The notes: generated from the letters alone by a model not told the origin. 64,000 nt of DNA from Rhizomys pruinosus (GCA_009823505.1 VZQC01001015.1:744902-808901), one strand, 5' to 3'. Numbered from the stretch's first letter, positions 32,346 through 43,172 are shown. Numbers and translations are program-made.

Positions 32346-32423
32346 AAAGTTTAATTTTTTGAGAATTTCATGTATTGGTACTGTATTAACATCATTTCCA
32401 CCCTCCCTCCCATTTGTCCCCAC

Positions 32424-32690
32424 GGTGAGCCATGTAGAAAACACTCGAGGGAAAGCACAGCACACAGACACCTGGTAAGGTATCCAAATGCAGAGAGAGA
32501 GTTTATTCAAAATGGCCAGGTTTCATAGGCAGTGTGACTTCATTTCCCAGGGCCAAATCCCAGACCTTTGCATCACCACAGCCCACTCCATGGGCGTGGC
32601 CAGAGAGGTCCCATGACTCCCACTTATGCACTAGGAGGCACTGGTTGGAATGGCAGCCCATTCATACCTAACTTAACTGAATTTTCCCAT
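32424..32690. mobile_element. unidentified insert in L1, possibly LTR-like
   Basis: The segment from GGTGAGCCATGTAGAAAACA to CTTAACTGAATTTTCC interrupts L1 continuity. GAGAGAGTTTATTCAAAATG contains an inverted poly(A)-signal-like TTTATT. I find no certain TSD, so its nature is open. Confidence 0.3.
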
Positions 32691-32755
32691 ACCTCCCCCA
32701 TCCAACCCGTCCCATGTTGCCTCAGGCCCCCTCAATTTCTTGACTGCTTCTTAAT

Positions 32756-32757
<2 letters not shown>

Positions 32758-32834
<77 letters not shown>
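32758..32834. repeat. (TA)n(TG)n microsatellite
   Basis: About 36 bp TA followed by about 40 bp TG, inside the L1 fragment. Confidence 0.98.
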
Positions 32835-32836
<2 letters not shown>

Positions 32837-33295
32837 AAACATATGTTTAGGGCTGACCACTTGGACTTGGACAACATATCAGGGAGCTCATCTCTGGAGG
32901 AAGCAGATTCTCCATCTCGATTGCCTGCAGCTTTTCATCTCGAGGGGGAGCTTATGAAAGTTTCCCCCATCACGTTGGCACATGAACTGATACTGTCATT
33001 ATGTAGGTCTTGTTTAGGCTAATTATAACTTTCATTTGTACCTTCTAGAAATCACTTGAACAGTTACAAATGGCCCGAGAACACAGTCTAGCTATTTTTA
33101 ATTTTGAGGTTTAGCTACCAGTATTTCAAACTCTATATTTACATAACTATCCAGAGAGTTTCAACTTCTTACAGAAAACTGGGGAAGTTACCAACAATGG
33201 TCCCACATCCCATATAGAATCCATCAGAGCCGACGACCGCTGTCTCCTCTGCACGGTATCTATTCTCTTCAGATACCAGGATCCCCACTAAAACT

Positions 33296-33353
33296 AAATA
33301 GCAGTAGAATGCTTACTAGCAAGCATAAAGCCCTAGGTTTAACTCCCAGCACT
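33296..33353 (+). mobile_element. ID-like fragment
   Basis: GTAGAATGCTTACTAGCAAG and GGTTTAACTCCCAGCACTAT keep the ID head in forward orientation. Confidence 0.5.
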
Positions 33354-33361
33354 ATAGAATT

Positions 33362-33560
33362 TCATACATCCCAGGATACCCTGAACTCATTATGTAGCCA
33401 AGGGTGACCTTGAACTCCTGATCTTCCTGCCTCTAGCTCCTGAGTGCCAGGAAAACAGGCATGCATCACCATACCTAGCTTCTGTGATGCTGGAGCTCAA
33501 ACCTGGGGTTTCATGCATGCTAGGCAGGCATGCTACCAACTGAGCTACAACCCCAGCCCT
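33362..33560 (-). mobile_element. ID-B1 composite SINE (B4 family)
   Basis: Inverted B1-like body (TGACCTTGAACTCCTGATCT) and inverted ID head (ACCAACTGAGCTACAACCCC). Confidence 0.75.
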
Positions 33561-33574
33561 AAGCTTTCTTTTTA

Positions 33575-33950
33575 TTTAACAAATATTCATAATATGTCTA
33601 TTATGTAGAAGTTAATGTGCTAGAAAACAGAGGTTCAGAGTTAAAAGATACTGGCTTGTCTCCGGGAGCTCATAGCTCCTGGGGAGAAAAACTATAATTA
33701 TAACAGTATCCCTTAGACACACATTCATTTTAATCAAAACACTCCGAGATCTGTTGCTCCATTTAGTCCATCCAAAAACCTAACAGATAACAAACAGCAG
33801 TGTTACTGGTTTTCCAATGGGTCTTTGCGGGGAAATGGATGCAGAGAAGTGATTGTGTTGTCTCAGGGGAACAAGGAAACTGGATCAAAGCCTAGTCTTG
33901 AGCTGTAGGTGGTGTCCCCTTAAAGCCCCATGACACAGTGCTACCCTATG
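33575..33950. other. mostly single-copy, possible old repeat
   Basis: CAAATATTCATAATATGTCT and CCGGGAGCTCATAGCTCCTG hint at an L2/MIR-type fossil, but the match is too weak to name. Confidence 0.3.
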
Positions 33951-33954
33951 TGAA

Positions 33955-34345
33955 GAGTCAGCAAATCTGGCCCACAAGTTTGTTCTTTTGTTTTGTTTTG
34001 TTTTGTTTTTGGTCTTTTCGAGACAGGGTCTCCCTGTAGCCCCAGCTGTCCTGGAACTCACATTGTAGACCAGGCTGGCCTTGAACTCACAAAGATCCGC
34101 CTGCCTCTGCCTCCCAAGTGCTAGGATTAAAGGGATGCACCACCATGCCCGGTTCATCCACCAGTCTGTTTTTAAACAAAGTTTTATTGGAACATAGTCT
34201 TGCCACTCGTTTACATATGTTTATGGCTGCTCTTGTGCTTTAGTATTGGAGTAAGGGATTACAGAACAGACTAGATAATCCACAAAGCCTGAAGTATCTC
34301 CTAACTGTCCCTTAACACAAACACTGCCAACCTTTCAGCTACATG
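33955..34345 (-). mobile_element. ancient hAT-type element split by a B1
   Basis: GTCAGCAAATCTGGCCCACA on the left, then AACAAAGTTTTATTGGAACA, CTCGTTTACATATGTTTATG, GGCTGCTCTTGTGCTTTAGT and CACAAAGCCTGAAGTATCTC on the right are the inverted form of the family at 20240 and 22395. This is the best preserved copy. Confidence 0.65.
33988..34154 (-). mobile_element. B1 SINE with (TTTTG)n tail
   Basis: Inverted B1 from CCGGGCATGGTGGTGC to CCCTGTCTCGAAAAG, nested in the hAT-type element. Confidence 0.93.
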
Positions 34346-34454
34346 GCAGATGCCTGTTGAGAGTAGTAGAGGTGGGGAAAAGCAACACTATCATGTCCCA
34401 TTCAAGAAATGAAGGAAAGTCACCAATCCAGGGTGGAAGTTGATCAGCCCTAAG

Positions 34455-34580
34455 AACACCAGACAGAAATACTTGGAATCTCAGCACTTAGCAGGAATCT
34501 ACATAAATGAGTTCCAGGCTAGCTGGGGCTACAGTAAGACATAGACTCAAAAAGGCAAAAAAAAAAAAAAAAAAAAAAAC
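34455..34580 (+). mobile_element. decayed B1 with long A tail
   Basis: TACTTGGAATCTCAGCACTT, GAGTTCCAGGCTAGCTGGGG and A22 tail remain. Confidence 0.65.
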
Positions 34581-35075
34581 CTTTGACTATTATTTGGTTT
34601 ATATAAATCTAGCCAGAAGTACAGGGAATCAGATCAGAGGCTGAACACCAGGAATGGTGCCTAGATTCAAGCCAGGCCTGAGTGAGTAGAGTGCCTGCCT
34701 GCCTGCCTGGTGGACTTCCTCCCGACACTCAGAAGAGCTGCTGGCCTTTGTCCTGCACCTGCACCTACTTCCTCACAACTCATCCTTTTGCAACACAGCG
34801 TCTTCCTGTCTGCCTACTGGGCAGACTTTCCATTCTGCCTTAAGGAATCACCTCAGCCAAGCTGTTAGGATGCGGATGCTGGTGCACGCTGCTTTTAATT
34901 TCCAAAAGAAGTAAAACAAATCATGCATGGAAAGATAGGGATTTTATTTAAAGCAAAAGACAGATTTGGAATTCTTTCAGGGTGATGTCCCCCAAAATTC
35001 TTTTGGCTTGTGAACATTGAGTATCTGGCCTATGATGAGAAAGTCTCCCATGTGGGGGTTTTTTGTTTGGTTTTT
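34581..35075. other. single-copy stretch, nothing identified
   Basis: A short CCTG run lies near 34697. Nothing else is recognised. Confidence 0.4.
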
Positions 35076-35079
35076 ATCT

Positions 35080-35291
35080 TTAAATTATTTTTATGAGTCT
35101 GAATATTTTGTCTACATGTATGTAAGTGCACTTGTGTGTCATGCAATGCCCACAGAGCTCAGAAGTTGTCTGATCCCCTGGAACTGGAGTTACAGACAGT
35201 TGTTAGCCACCATGTGGGTGCTGGGAATTGAACCTTGGTCCTCTGTAAGAGCAGTTAGTGCTCTTAACCGCTGAGCCATCTCTCCAGCCCC
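35080..35291 (-). mobile_element. B2 SINE
   Basis: Inverted B2 with TGTAAGTGCACTTGTGTGTC, GTGGGTGCTGGGAATTGAAC and GCTGAGCCATCTCTCCAGCC. Confidence 0.92.
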
Positions 35292-35302
35292 AGTGCTTTT
35301 AG

Positions 35303-35447
35303 AATTTTTAAGACAGGGTCTCACTATGGAGCCCTGGCTGGCTGACCTGGAGCTCACTATGTAGACTAGGCTAGCCTGGAGCCTATAGAGATCCACCTGT
35401 CTCTGCATCCTAAGAGCTTGGATTAAAGTGTATACCACCATAGCCGG
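35303..35447 (-). mobile_element. old B1 SINE
   Basis: Inverted B1: AAGACAGGGTCTCACTATGG, TGTAGACTAGGCTAGCC, CCACCATAGCCGG. Confidence 0.82.
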
Positions 35448-35449
35448 TT

Positions 35450-36610
35450 TCCCCGGGTAGTAATTGTATAGTAATTATTAATTGTTGAAGCTGTGGCACA
35501 TTGTTCCAGGAGGAAAGTGTGACAATTATCTACCCAATGTGAACAATAGAATAAAGGACAGTGTTCTGAGAGGCCTGATGGCTCTAGGTGGTAAATCTCA
35601 CAGACCTACAATGGACTATGTCTTACCTCCGCCCTAGAAATGAGAGCTTTGGGCCAATGGTCAGGAACAGGTCTGAGTCCAACAGCCCCAGTGGCCAGTC
35701 TACCTCTCAGGAATTCTGGAGTTCATCTGAAGTCATGTAAGCGTGGCCTGCCACTGTCTTTCCCACACTGCACATATAATACCAGGGACCACTTTCCTTT
35801 GATTGAACAGCATTTGTCCGCCCACATCCCTGTTCCCATCTGAGTCAAGCTGCTTCTAAAAGCATACTACCTTGGCCAAGGTGACACAACCATAAGAACC
35901 GGGGAAAAGCCACACCCATGGCACACATCCTTCGATCGTGCTCCCTGGGGACATCTCTGGCTTCTACCTCGATGCCGTCACCACTGATCCATCCCCAGCA
36001 GTACTGAGATTTAGCTGGCTGGCCAACCAGCATGAGAAAGAAAAATAAATAAAGACTCGAAACCCACACTGATGGAGCACAAGCCCATGAACGTAAGCAA
36101 CGGCAGGACTTCTCATCTCATCACCATTCCTGTGCTATTCAGAATAAATTAAGTATTGAGACTTCCAGAGTAGATTTTGGGCTTCTGTGCCCTGCAGATA
36201 ACAGGAGGCTAAGGACTTTGGGTGTTATCTAGAGTGAATGTCCACTGTAGATAAGAGAAAGGGGAAGGTTCTGGATGCTCCTCTGTCACCTACTAGGCAT
36301 GTGTCCAGTGGTGTGCTGCTGTTTAATAGCAATGTTTAACAACAGGCTTTCCAAGGAAAGTCATGCCTCGATGTGTAGTTTGCCAATATCTATGGTATAA
36401 ATCCTCCAGTGTGGGAAAAGACGAACCCTGTCAGCTCTCCTAAGCCCTGGCAGGATAAGGTAGGCTGGATCTTGCGCTGTCACGTCTGAGTAAACAGACA
36501 GGTCCCTTCCTCAAAGCTTGATAGGAGGGTTAATGGTAAACCATGACACAGAAATTTGTGTTAGGTCAAGCCTATGGTAGGCATGCACTGAATGGCATTC
36601 TTTGCGAGTG
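35450..36610. other. 1.1-kb single-copy stretch
   Basis: No SINE or satellite is recognised. AT-rich words near 35455-35545 (GTAATTATTAATTGTTGAAG) look mildly enhancer-like. No exon. Confidence 0.4.
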
Positions 36611-36611
36611 G

Positions 36612-36860
36612 ACATGGATATATACAGGTGGAGGCCCGAGGTTAACCTGGGTGTCATTTCTCAGCTACTGTCCACCTTGTTTTTTGAGAGATGATCTCAC
36701 TGCTCTGGAACTTGCCAAGTAGGCCAGGCTGGCTTATCTCTGGTCCTCGGCCTATCCCTCACTCCCCAGGCTGGGATTACAAACACACACCATTTGTTAC
36801 AAGGGTTCTGGTCCTACGCTGGGCAATCAGTTTATCAGCTGAACCATCTGCCCAGCCCCA
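36612..36860 (-). mobile_element. B4A-type SINE
   Basis: GGTGGAGGCCCGAGGTTAAC, CCACCTTGTTTTTTGAGAGA, TTGCCAAGTAGGCCAGGCTG and GCTGAACCATCTGCCCAGCC give the full inverted B4A order. Confidence 0.75.
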
Positions 36861-36864
36861 GAGC

Positions 36865-37380
36865 AGCATTCTTCCTGGCTGGGATTCCCTTAGGTAGCAA
36901 CCTAAGGCCTTACGCCTTGGTTTCTCTGTCTTGTAAATTGCAATGAAATGCAGTCCCCGCTCTCTGGCTCCTGTCAGAATGAACACCTGAGACCACCTCT
37001 ATCAACTGCCTTGAAAAGTTGCAAGCTTATTTTTAAAGAACAGCATTTTGTTGAAATCATCAGAACTCAGAGTACGTTTCTGCTGGGCACAGAGCATATA
37101 TCCGGGTGATCATTTTTGCTTGCCCTGCTGACTTTTATCCCTTGAGCTTCCGGGGGTCTTGTTACTTCCTGATACTAATTCCCATTTAAAAGCCATTTAA
37201 TTGAGAGAGTTCCAAAATCTCAGCAGCTCAATTAAAAAAAAAATCAGTCCATCAAGAGATTCTGAGAGTATTTTTGGTTTAAGTCTTTTTGATCTTTTCC
37301 TCCTCTGTCCTCTAAGCCTTTTTGTGAGAAATCCTCAATAATCCGTGTTTTTAGTTCTTATTTCTCAGCTTTCCCTTTGA
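36865..37380. promoter_or_regulatory. candidate conserved noncoding element
   Basis: Repeat-free block with CTGATACTAATTCCC near 37170, GCCATTTAATTGAGAG near 37192 and CAGCAGCTCAATTAAA near 37221. The downstream retroposed insert lands at its right edge. Regulatory role inferred. Confidence 0.38.
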
Positions 37381-37395
37381 AAAGCAGGGTTTCCA

Positions 37396-38282
37396 CGGGT
37401 CTCCCTGAGTCAAGCAAGACTCCACCATCAGCACCAGCTACACTTCACCTGCCTGGAAATACTGTGCAGCAGAGGCAGCCATGTGCCTGTATATCCCAAA
37501 TCTAATTGGCTGTTGGCTCTCTCCTTGGAGGAATAACCCATGGCTGATGCCACAAGCCTACATCCTCTACAGGTTAGGAGATGTCATAAGCCACAGTAAG
37601 ACCCTGTTATATTTATCAGGGGGTAAAAATATAATTCATGAATTAACATATCATCCAAACATATGTGTCTATGCCAAAGTAACCTACCATAACTATTAGT
37701 GCTGCTTAAATACCTATATATCTAATTGCTTGTGCTTCATTAGTAGGATCGAAAGGTTACTCCTGAACAAACTGTCAGCCCATGAAAGGAAACAGCCAGA
37801 ATTGACCAGAATCCAAGTCAACAGCTCCAGAGAGAGAGGACAGTTTTACTTCTCATCCACCTGTGCCCCTTTTCTAAGCCTAGGGAACAATCTGCGGAAG
37901 AGGGGGCGTGGTAGAATGTAAAGGCTGCGATTGGGGTGAACGGTGAAACTACAGCGATGTAGTCTGGACACTCATTTGATCAACTTGATTGAACAAACAA
38001 CCTGTCAACCTCCACTGAATGGTGGGACTGTGGGGGTTTGGGCACAACAGTCTATAGATTGGTTTTGCACGAAGGATGCTTATACTCATGGATTATCACT
38101 TATAGCTAAAAAAATGGAAAAAAAAATACAACCTGAAAGATGCAGGACAGTTTAGGGCAGAATACATGATGTGGGATGGGGTGGGTGGTGGGGGGGAAGG
38201 GAAAGGAAAATATGCCTGATCTGAATTGGAAAATGATTATAAATGCAACAAAATCCAATAATAAAATTTAAAAAAAAAAAAA

Positions 38283-38314
<32 letters not shown>

Positions 38315-38316
38315 CG
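37396..38316 (+). mobile_element. 921-bp retroposed insert with poly(A) tail, parent unknown
   Basis: AAAGCAGGGTTTCCA is duplicated exactly at 37381-37395 and 38317-38331. The right end has AATAAA at 38260-38265 and a long A-rich tail to 38314, so this is an L1-mediated insertion in plus orientation. A purine-rich GGGATGGGGTGGGTGGTGGG stretch near 38172 recalls rodent L1 3' UTRs, but I could not match the body to L1, and a retrocopy of a spliced transcript is equally possible. Frames inside are short (up to 72 codons) and unrecognised. If it is a retropseudogene its reading frame is not evident. Confidence 0.8.
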
Positions 38317-38551
38317 AAAGCAGGGTTTCCATCCCATCACAAACGTGAGGACAGTTCAAAACCTTCCTCCACTGATGCTTCTGTGCCTGCAGAAAGACAC
38401 AGGTCACTTCCCATGCTCAGGGCCCCACGGAACCTTCCCGGGGTCTTGGAGGATACAGTATTTAAGAACATCACATGGTGCTTTCTGCTTAGTCACTAAG
38501 GTCTTGCTTTGTGCCCATCTCCCCCATTTACAAGCACAATTGCTTGACTCA

Positions 38552-38720
38552 GGGCTAGGAGATGGCTCAGTGGTTAATGTGTATGTACAAGATCCCCAGA
38601 ACCCACATAAAGTTCATTCAAAACAGCACCTGCCTGTAACATCTATGTGGAGACGAGAAGTAAACAGCAGAATCCCCCAAGCTCACTGGCTGGCTAGCCT
38701 GGTGTACCAAGCAGTGAACA
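38552..38720 (+). mobile_element. B4A-type SINE, 3' truncated
   Basis: GGAGATGGCTCAGTGGTTAA, CAGAACCCACATAAAG and CACTGGCTGGCTAGCCTGG remain. Confidence 0.6.
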
Positions 38721-38721
38721 G

Positions 38722-38848
38722 CATGTCAGGGAACATGCCTGTAATTCCAGCACTTGGGAGGTGGAGGCAAGGGGATCAAGAGCTTTGGTAAGGAGTTCTA
38801 CAAGGCTATCCTGGGCTACATGAGATCCTGTCTCAAAAACAAACAAAA
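38722..38848 (+). mobile_element. old B1-like SINE
   Basis: GCCTGTAATTCCAGCACTTG, GGAGGTGGAGGCAAGGGGAT and GATCCTGTCTCAAAAAC. Confidence 0.75.
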
Positions 38849-38892
38849 TGGATAGTAGGAAAACCTTAAGTAGAAAAATAAAATTAAATGAA

Positions 38893-38975
38893 GAAGAGGG
38901 GCTAGATCTGGGATGAGTCAAGTGTGAATATAATAAAAATACATTGTATCCATTCATGAAGTTCTAAAAAAATTA
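38893..38975 (+). mobile_element. rodent L1 3' end
   Basis: GTGTGAATATAATAAAAATA, CATTGTATCCATTCATGAAG, TTCTAAAAAAATTAATAAT matches the extreme 3' end of old rodent L1 in forward orientation. Confidence 0.6.
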
Positions 38976-39211
38976 ATAATATATATTATTTTTAAGAGAA
39001 AGTTAAGTGAATTTGTACATCATGGGAATATATATGCATATATATGTCAACTGTATATAACTTATGGTTATAGTTTTTAATTACTATCAGCATGGTAAAG
39101 CTGAAGGGCAGTGTTCCTCCAATTCTGTCTGAGTGACATGCAAAGCTTTGCCACATCTGCCTGTTCTTTGTGCTAACATTTACTTATCATAAATGCTTCT
39201 ATTAAAAAAAA

Positions 39212-39416
39212 TAGGGGGTCTCAGTGGTTAAGAGCACTTGCTGTTCTTCCAGAGGACCCAGGTTCAGATCCCAGCGTCCACATAAGAGTTCACAACAGCG
39301 CTCACAAAGGCTTATAATTCTAGCTTCAAGGGATCCTTTTGCCCTCTTCTGGCCTCCAAGGGTAACTACACACACACATGCATAGACACACACACAGACA
39401 CGAACATAAGATTTTT
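39212..39416 (+). mobile_element. B2 SINE, 5' incomplete
   Basis: GGTCTCAGTGGTTAAGAGCA, TCTTCCAGAGGACCCAGGTT, TTTTGCCCTCTTCTGGCCTC, then CA-rich tail. Confidence 0.88.
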
Positions 39417-39433
39417 AAAAAGAATATTTTTTT

Positions 39434-39590
39434 GCCAGGTGTGGTGGCACACGCCTTTAATCCTAGCACTTAGGAGGCAGAGGCAAGGGGATCTTTGTGA
39501 GTTCAAGGCCTGCCTGGTCTGCAGAGTGAGTTCCAGGATAGCTGGGGCTACAGGGAGACCCTGTTTTGAAAAGACATAAACAATATATTT
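39434..39590 (+). mobile_element. B1 SINE
   Basis: GCCAGGTGTGGTGGCACACG through GGAGACCCTGTTTTGAAAAG. Confidence 0.93.
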
Positions 39591-39768
39591 TATTTACTAA
39601 TTTAAGTGAAAACCAATACCACAATAAAAAAAATAACGAGATAATGGTGAAAAGAAAAATTATTACAAAACAACATCCTTAAATCCAGCCAGATCAAATA
39701 AGGTAGCTTTCTTTTAGTACAACAAGAAATCAAGAAGTGCTCATGAGACATTAAAACCTTGAATTAGC

Positions 39769-39924
39769 AGGGAATGGTGGCACACACCTTTAATCCCAGT
39801 GCTTGGGAGGCAGAGGCAGGCAGATCTCAGTGAGTTCAAGGCCAGCCTGGTCTACAAAGTGAGTTCAGGCCAGCTGGGACTCCAGGGAGACCCTGTCTCA
39901 AAAATACAAAAAAAAAAAAAAAAC
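39769..39924 (+). mobile_element. B1 SINE
   Basis: AGCAGGGAATGGTGGCACAC through GAGACCCTGTCTCAAAAATA with poly(A) tail. Confidence 0.93.
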
Positions 39925-40994
39925 AAACTTGATCTTGATACCTAAACTGAAGCTTTCTTTTGGTGGGGGTTGGGGGAAGGGAGGCAAAACATTCAAAGTA
40001 GAGCTGTCTTTCACCCTGAAGTTCTACTTTGCTGTATTTCTGATCAGGTTTTCATATGTCACTTACATGTCTGCCAAGTTTTAACTCAGCTTTGCTGAAC
40101 GATTCATTATCATCAAGGTCTGTGATGACTAAAAACCTCTAAGCAGTTGGAGGCATATTATTTTTGAGGTCTGTTTCTCCTCTAAACCTTAGTTCTTATT
40201 ATCTAGCTGTCCCATCTCCAATTTAAAAAAAATGGTATGCTTTCTTCATAAATATTTTAGATCAAGGTCTGTATTTTTGTCTCCTCTGACGTCCAGAAAT
40301 TGATGTCTCTTTACGGGGTTTGCAACTTGAACCAGGCTTCCCTATGTCGAGCTGGCCACCTCCAGACTCAAGGAAAGACTCAGACGTCCATGGCTTCGAG
40401 CTGCTCAGGGTAACTGTGTAGCTGAGTTGCTACAAATCTTTGTTAGTGGAACTGCAATCTATCGTTCAGCATGTTTGCCTACATGCAACTTCCTCCTGTC
40501 CCCAGAACTCGAGGGTTCAGCGTCTTCCCTCGAGTTAAGCACTAATTTATCACCCACATCCATTAGTACAGCCAAGGTGGTGGAAAGCACTGATGAACAC
40601 AGCTGTTGCAGCTGTGCAGACCCTCCTGGGAACGTGTCCTCTCCAGTGGCTCTCACTCCCAGGAACTTTTTCTCTTTCCTAAAACACAAGCTCAAAATAC
40701 CTTTGTTCTTTATCGTAACTAAAGTCTGTGCTGTTCTTCCCAACTTAGAGGTCAAAGTCATCTTCCTAAAAATTACTTTAAATTTTCTGTCCAAGGCTAC
40801 ATACAGTTAGGGTGATAACAAACAAATATATATATTTAAAATGCCTCAACTTTTCCCCCGTCCTGAGCAACTGAAAGTTTTGCATAGTCACTTGAGGTTT
40901 ACATGAGATTTGACTGTTTTCATGCAAATTGGGAATTTGTGAAAGTCCAGAGACTCGGCCCCAAAGTGGTCTTCAGAGGCTATGTCTTTGTTGT
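39925..40994. other. 1-kb single-copy stretch
   Basis: Plus- and minus-strand frames of 127 and 111 codons overlap at 40427-40810. Neither has a recognisable domain, and overlap on both strands argues against coding. No repeat is recognised. Confidence 0.4.
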
Positions 40995-41500
40995 TGTGTG
41001 GTATGGTGTGTGTCTGTGTGTATATGTGTGAGTCTGTGTGTGTATCTGTGTTGTGTGTACCTGTGTGTGAGTCTGTGTGCCTGTGTGTGTGTCTGTGTGT
41101 CTCTCCTGTGAGTATGTATGTGTTTCTGTGCATGTGTGTGTGTTTGTGTCTGTATGTCTGTGTGTGTCTATGTGTGAGTTTGTGTGTCTCTATGTGTGTT
41201 TGTGTGTGCATCTGAATCTGTGCGTGTTTCTATATGTGTGTGTCTCTGTGTCTGTCTGTGTACGTATGTGTTTCTGTATGTGTGTCTGTGTCTCTGTGTG
41301 AGTCTGTGTGTCTGAGTGTGAGTAATATATGTGTTTCTGTGTGTGTCTGTATGTCTGTGTTTCTATGTGTGTTTGTATGTGTGTCTGTGTGTCTGTATGT
41401 CCATGTCTGTGTTTGTGTCTCTTTTTGTGTGTCTCTGCGTGTGTCTCTGTGTTTCTGTATGTATTCACATGTTTGTGTGGGTGATGCACATACATGTGTT
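40995..41500. repeat. degenerate (TGTGTC)n TG-rich array
   Basis: About 500 bp of GTGTGTCTGTGTG-type units with ATGT variants. Cys/Val-rich frames on the plus strand and His/Thr-rich frames on the minus strand are artefacts. Confidence 0.96.
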
Positions 41501-41822
41501 TTGTGTATTTGTGTAGAGTTCAGAGATTAATGTCAGAGTCTTCTTCAGCCACATCCCACCTTTTGGGGGCTTTTGGTTTGGTTGGTTGATTGGGTTTTGG
41601 TTTTTGTCTAAGACAGGATCTCTCACAGAACCTGAAGCTTATTCAGCTGGAAGGGCTGCTGATGAATTCCAGGGACTCACCTGTCTCTGCCTCCCCAGTG
41701 CTGGGATTCTAAGTGCACCATGCCCAGCACTAATCGGACATGGATCTAGGGATCCAAACTCAGGGCCTCGTGTTTATGCAGTAAACACTTCATTGACTGA
41801 GAGTCATCTCTCCAGTTCCCCA
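41501..41822 (-). mobile_element. B4A-type SINE
   Basis: AGAGTTCAGAGATTAATGTC, AGACAGGATCTCTCACAGAA, CCCAGTGCTGGGATTCTAAG and GAGAGTCATCTCTCCAGTTC follow the inverted B4A. The TG array abuts its CA-rich end. Confidence 0.7.
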
Positions 41823-41824
41823 GA

Positions 41825-41905
41825 GTCTGATTCTTATACAGAAGGGGGAATGAAGTCAAAGAGGGAAATGACTTGCCCAAAGTGAGTCTGAAATCTTCAA
41901 TTTCT
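41825..41905 (-). mobile_element. MIR fragment
   Basis: AAAGAGGGAAATGACTTGCC followed by CAAAGTGAGTCTGAAATC. Confidence 0.5.
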
Positions 41906-42220
41906 AATCCATTCATCAAAAAACTCCAAGATAGAGAAAGGTAACACCCCCACACTCTAACCCTTTGTTCCATGACACTGGAAGGTTCTGTTAATTTATG
42001 GCCTGAATTGTGTAATGTTCCCATAATCTCCCACCCAGAAATAATTCTACCATAACTCAAGGAACAGCCACAGTAACAAGGTCAGGAAATGAACTCACTA
42101 GCAATGATAATGCTTCAGAAACTGGAGGAGAAATCAACATGATTTCTAGCCTATCAGTCCATGAACACATCGTTCTGGGGAATCACTGAGAGGCTGCATG
42201 GTGCCTAACAGAATCAACAG
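41906..42220. other. single-copy stretch, nothing identified
   Basis: No recognised feature. Confidence 0.4.
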
Positions 42221-42221
42221 A

Positions 42222-42335
42222 ATCCATGACTTTACTGTGGCCCTTCACTCTGTGACTCATTAACTGTGTGGCCTTGAGCAGGACCTCACCTTTCTGTGTC
42301 CCTGTTGGGACAAGGAAGGCAGTGTAAGGATCCAC
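42222..42335 (+). mobile_element. MIR fragment
   Basis: ACTCATTAACTGTGTGGCCT, TGAGCAGGACCTCACCTTTC, TGTGTCCCTGTTGGGACAAG is a forward MIR core. Confidence 0.6.
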
Positions 42336-42609
42336 AACCTGAGGTATTATGAACACAAGATGCTATGATGGATCTATTCCTGGCCCACCTAAATCAAAGG
42401 TGGCTGTAGATATCTTATGATCTGTTTGCACACTGGCGTCCCCAGAGGGTCCACTGCAGAACTGAATGGAACAGGAAGATGCTATAGCCAGAAAGCAACG
42501 TCTTAGCTAGAAGTGGCTGCTCTCTCCTTCTCCAAACTCTCTCCATCACTTGCGGTGACAGGTGATCATCTTCTTGGGGGATGGCATTCTCAAATTCACA
42601 GTTTTTAAT

Positions 42610-42773
42610 TGAGGGATGGAGAGATGGCTCAGCAGTTAAAAGCACTTGCTGCTATTCCAGAGGACCTGAGTTCCCAGCACCCATGTTGGGTTGGGCAGCT
42701 CACAATCACTGGTAACTCCAATTCCAGGGGGTGCAGTACCCTCTTCTGGTCCTGGGGGGCACTGCACTCATGG

Positions 42774-42816
<43 letters not shown>

Positions 42817-42845
42817 TAAATAAATAAATTAATTAAATAAATAGA
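42610..42845 (+). mobile_element. B2 SINE with CA and AAAT repeat tail
   Basis: GGGATGGAGAGATGGCTCAG, TTCCAGAGGACCTGAGTTCC and CTCTTCTGGTCCTGGGG, then (CA)n at 42777-42814 and (AAAT)n. Confidence 0.92.
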
Positions 42846-42944
42846 AAGACAAACTCTTAAGAAATCAACTCCACTTTTTTAAATTTTCCAGTGAAAGGAC
42901 CCTTCATACATATATTTAGACAAATATGGTTTTCAAGGTTTAAT

Positions 42945-43045
42945 TTTTTTTATTTTATTTGGCATTTTGTGTATGTATATAAATGGGTGGTAAATGCCAC
43001 AGCACACATGTGAAGGTCAGAAGACAGGTGCCAGGAGAGTCTCTC
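42945..43045 (-). mobile_element. 3' fragment of a tRNA-derived SINE
   Basis: Read on the minus strand: GCACCTGTCTTCTGACCTTC then ACATGTGTGCTGTGGCATTT, the same 3' body as the element at 59375 (RSINE1-like). Confidence 0.45.
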
Positions 43046-43172
43046 TTTTTCCTCATCTTCCCCTACTCTTCCTTTCTCTCTTCTCTTTTTCCCTTTTTCT
43101 TTTCCTCCTTCTCTTCTTCCTTTTACTCCTCCTCCTCCTCTTCCTCCTTCTCCTCCTCCTCTTCCCTCCATC
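43046..43172. repeat. CT-rich (TCC/CTT)n tract
   Basis: Pyrimidine-only tract ending in CTCCTCCTCCTCTTCC units. Confidence 0.93.

Larger units (their letters stand above)
32346..33020 (-). mobile_element. L1 3' UTR, interrupted
   Basis: Inverted rodent L1 3' sequence: TTTTTTGAGAATTTCATGTA and CCACCCTCCCTCCCAT, resuming at CATACCTCCCCCATCCAACC and again at AGGGCTGACCACTTGGACTT through GTAGGTCTTGTTTAGG. It is broken by the insert at 32424-32690 and a TA/TG repeat. Confidence 0.6.

Noticed and set aside
40427..40810. 127-codon plus-strand frame as an exon
   Set aside because: It overlaps a 111-codon minus-strand frame with no recognisable family match and no clear splice or start context.
40888..41530. 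Several Cys/Val-rich and His/Thr-rich frames of 60-107 codons
   Set aside because: They are products of the TG-rich array on both strands.
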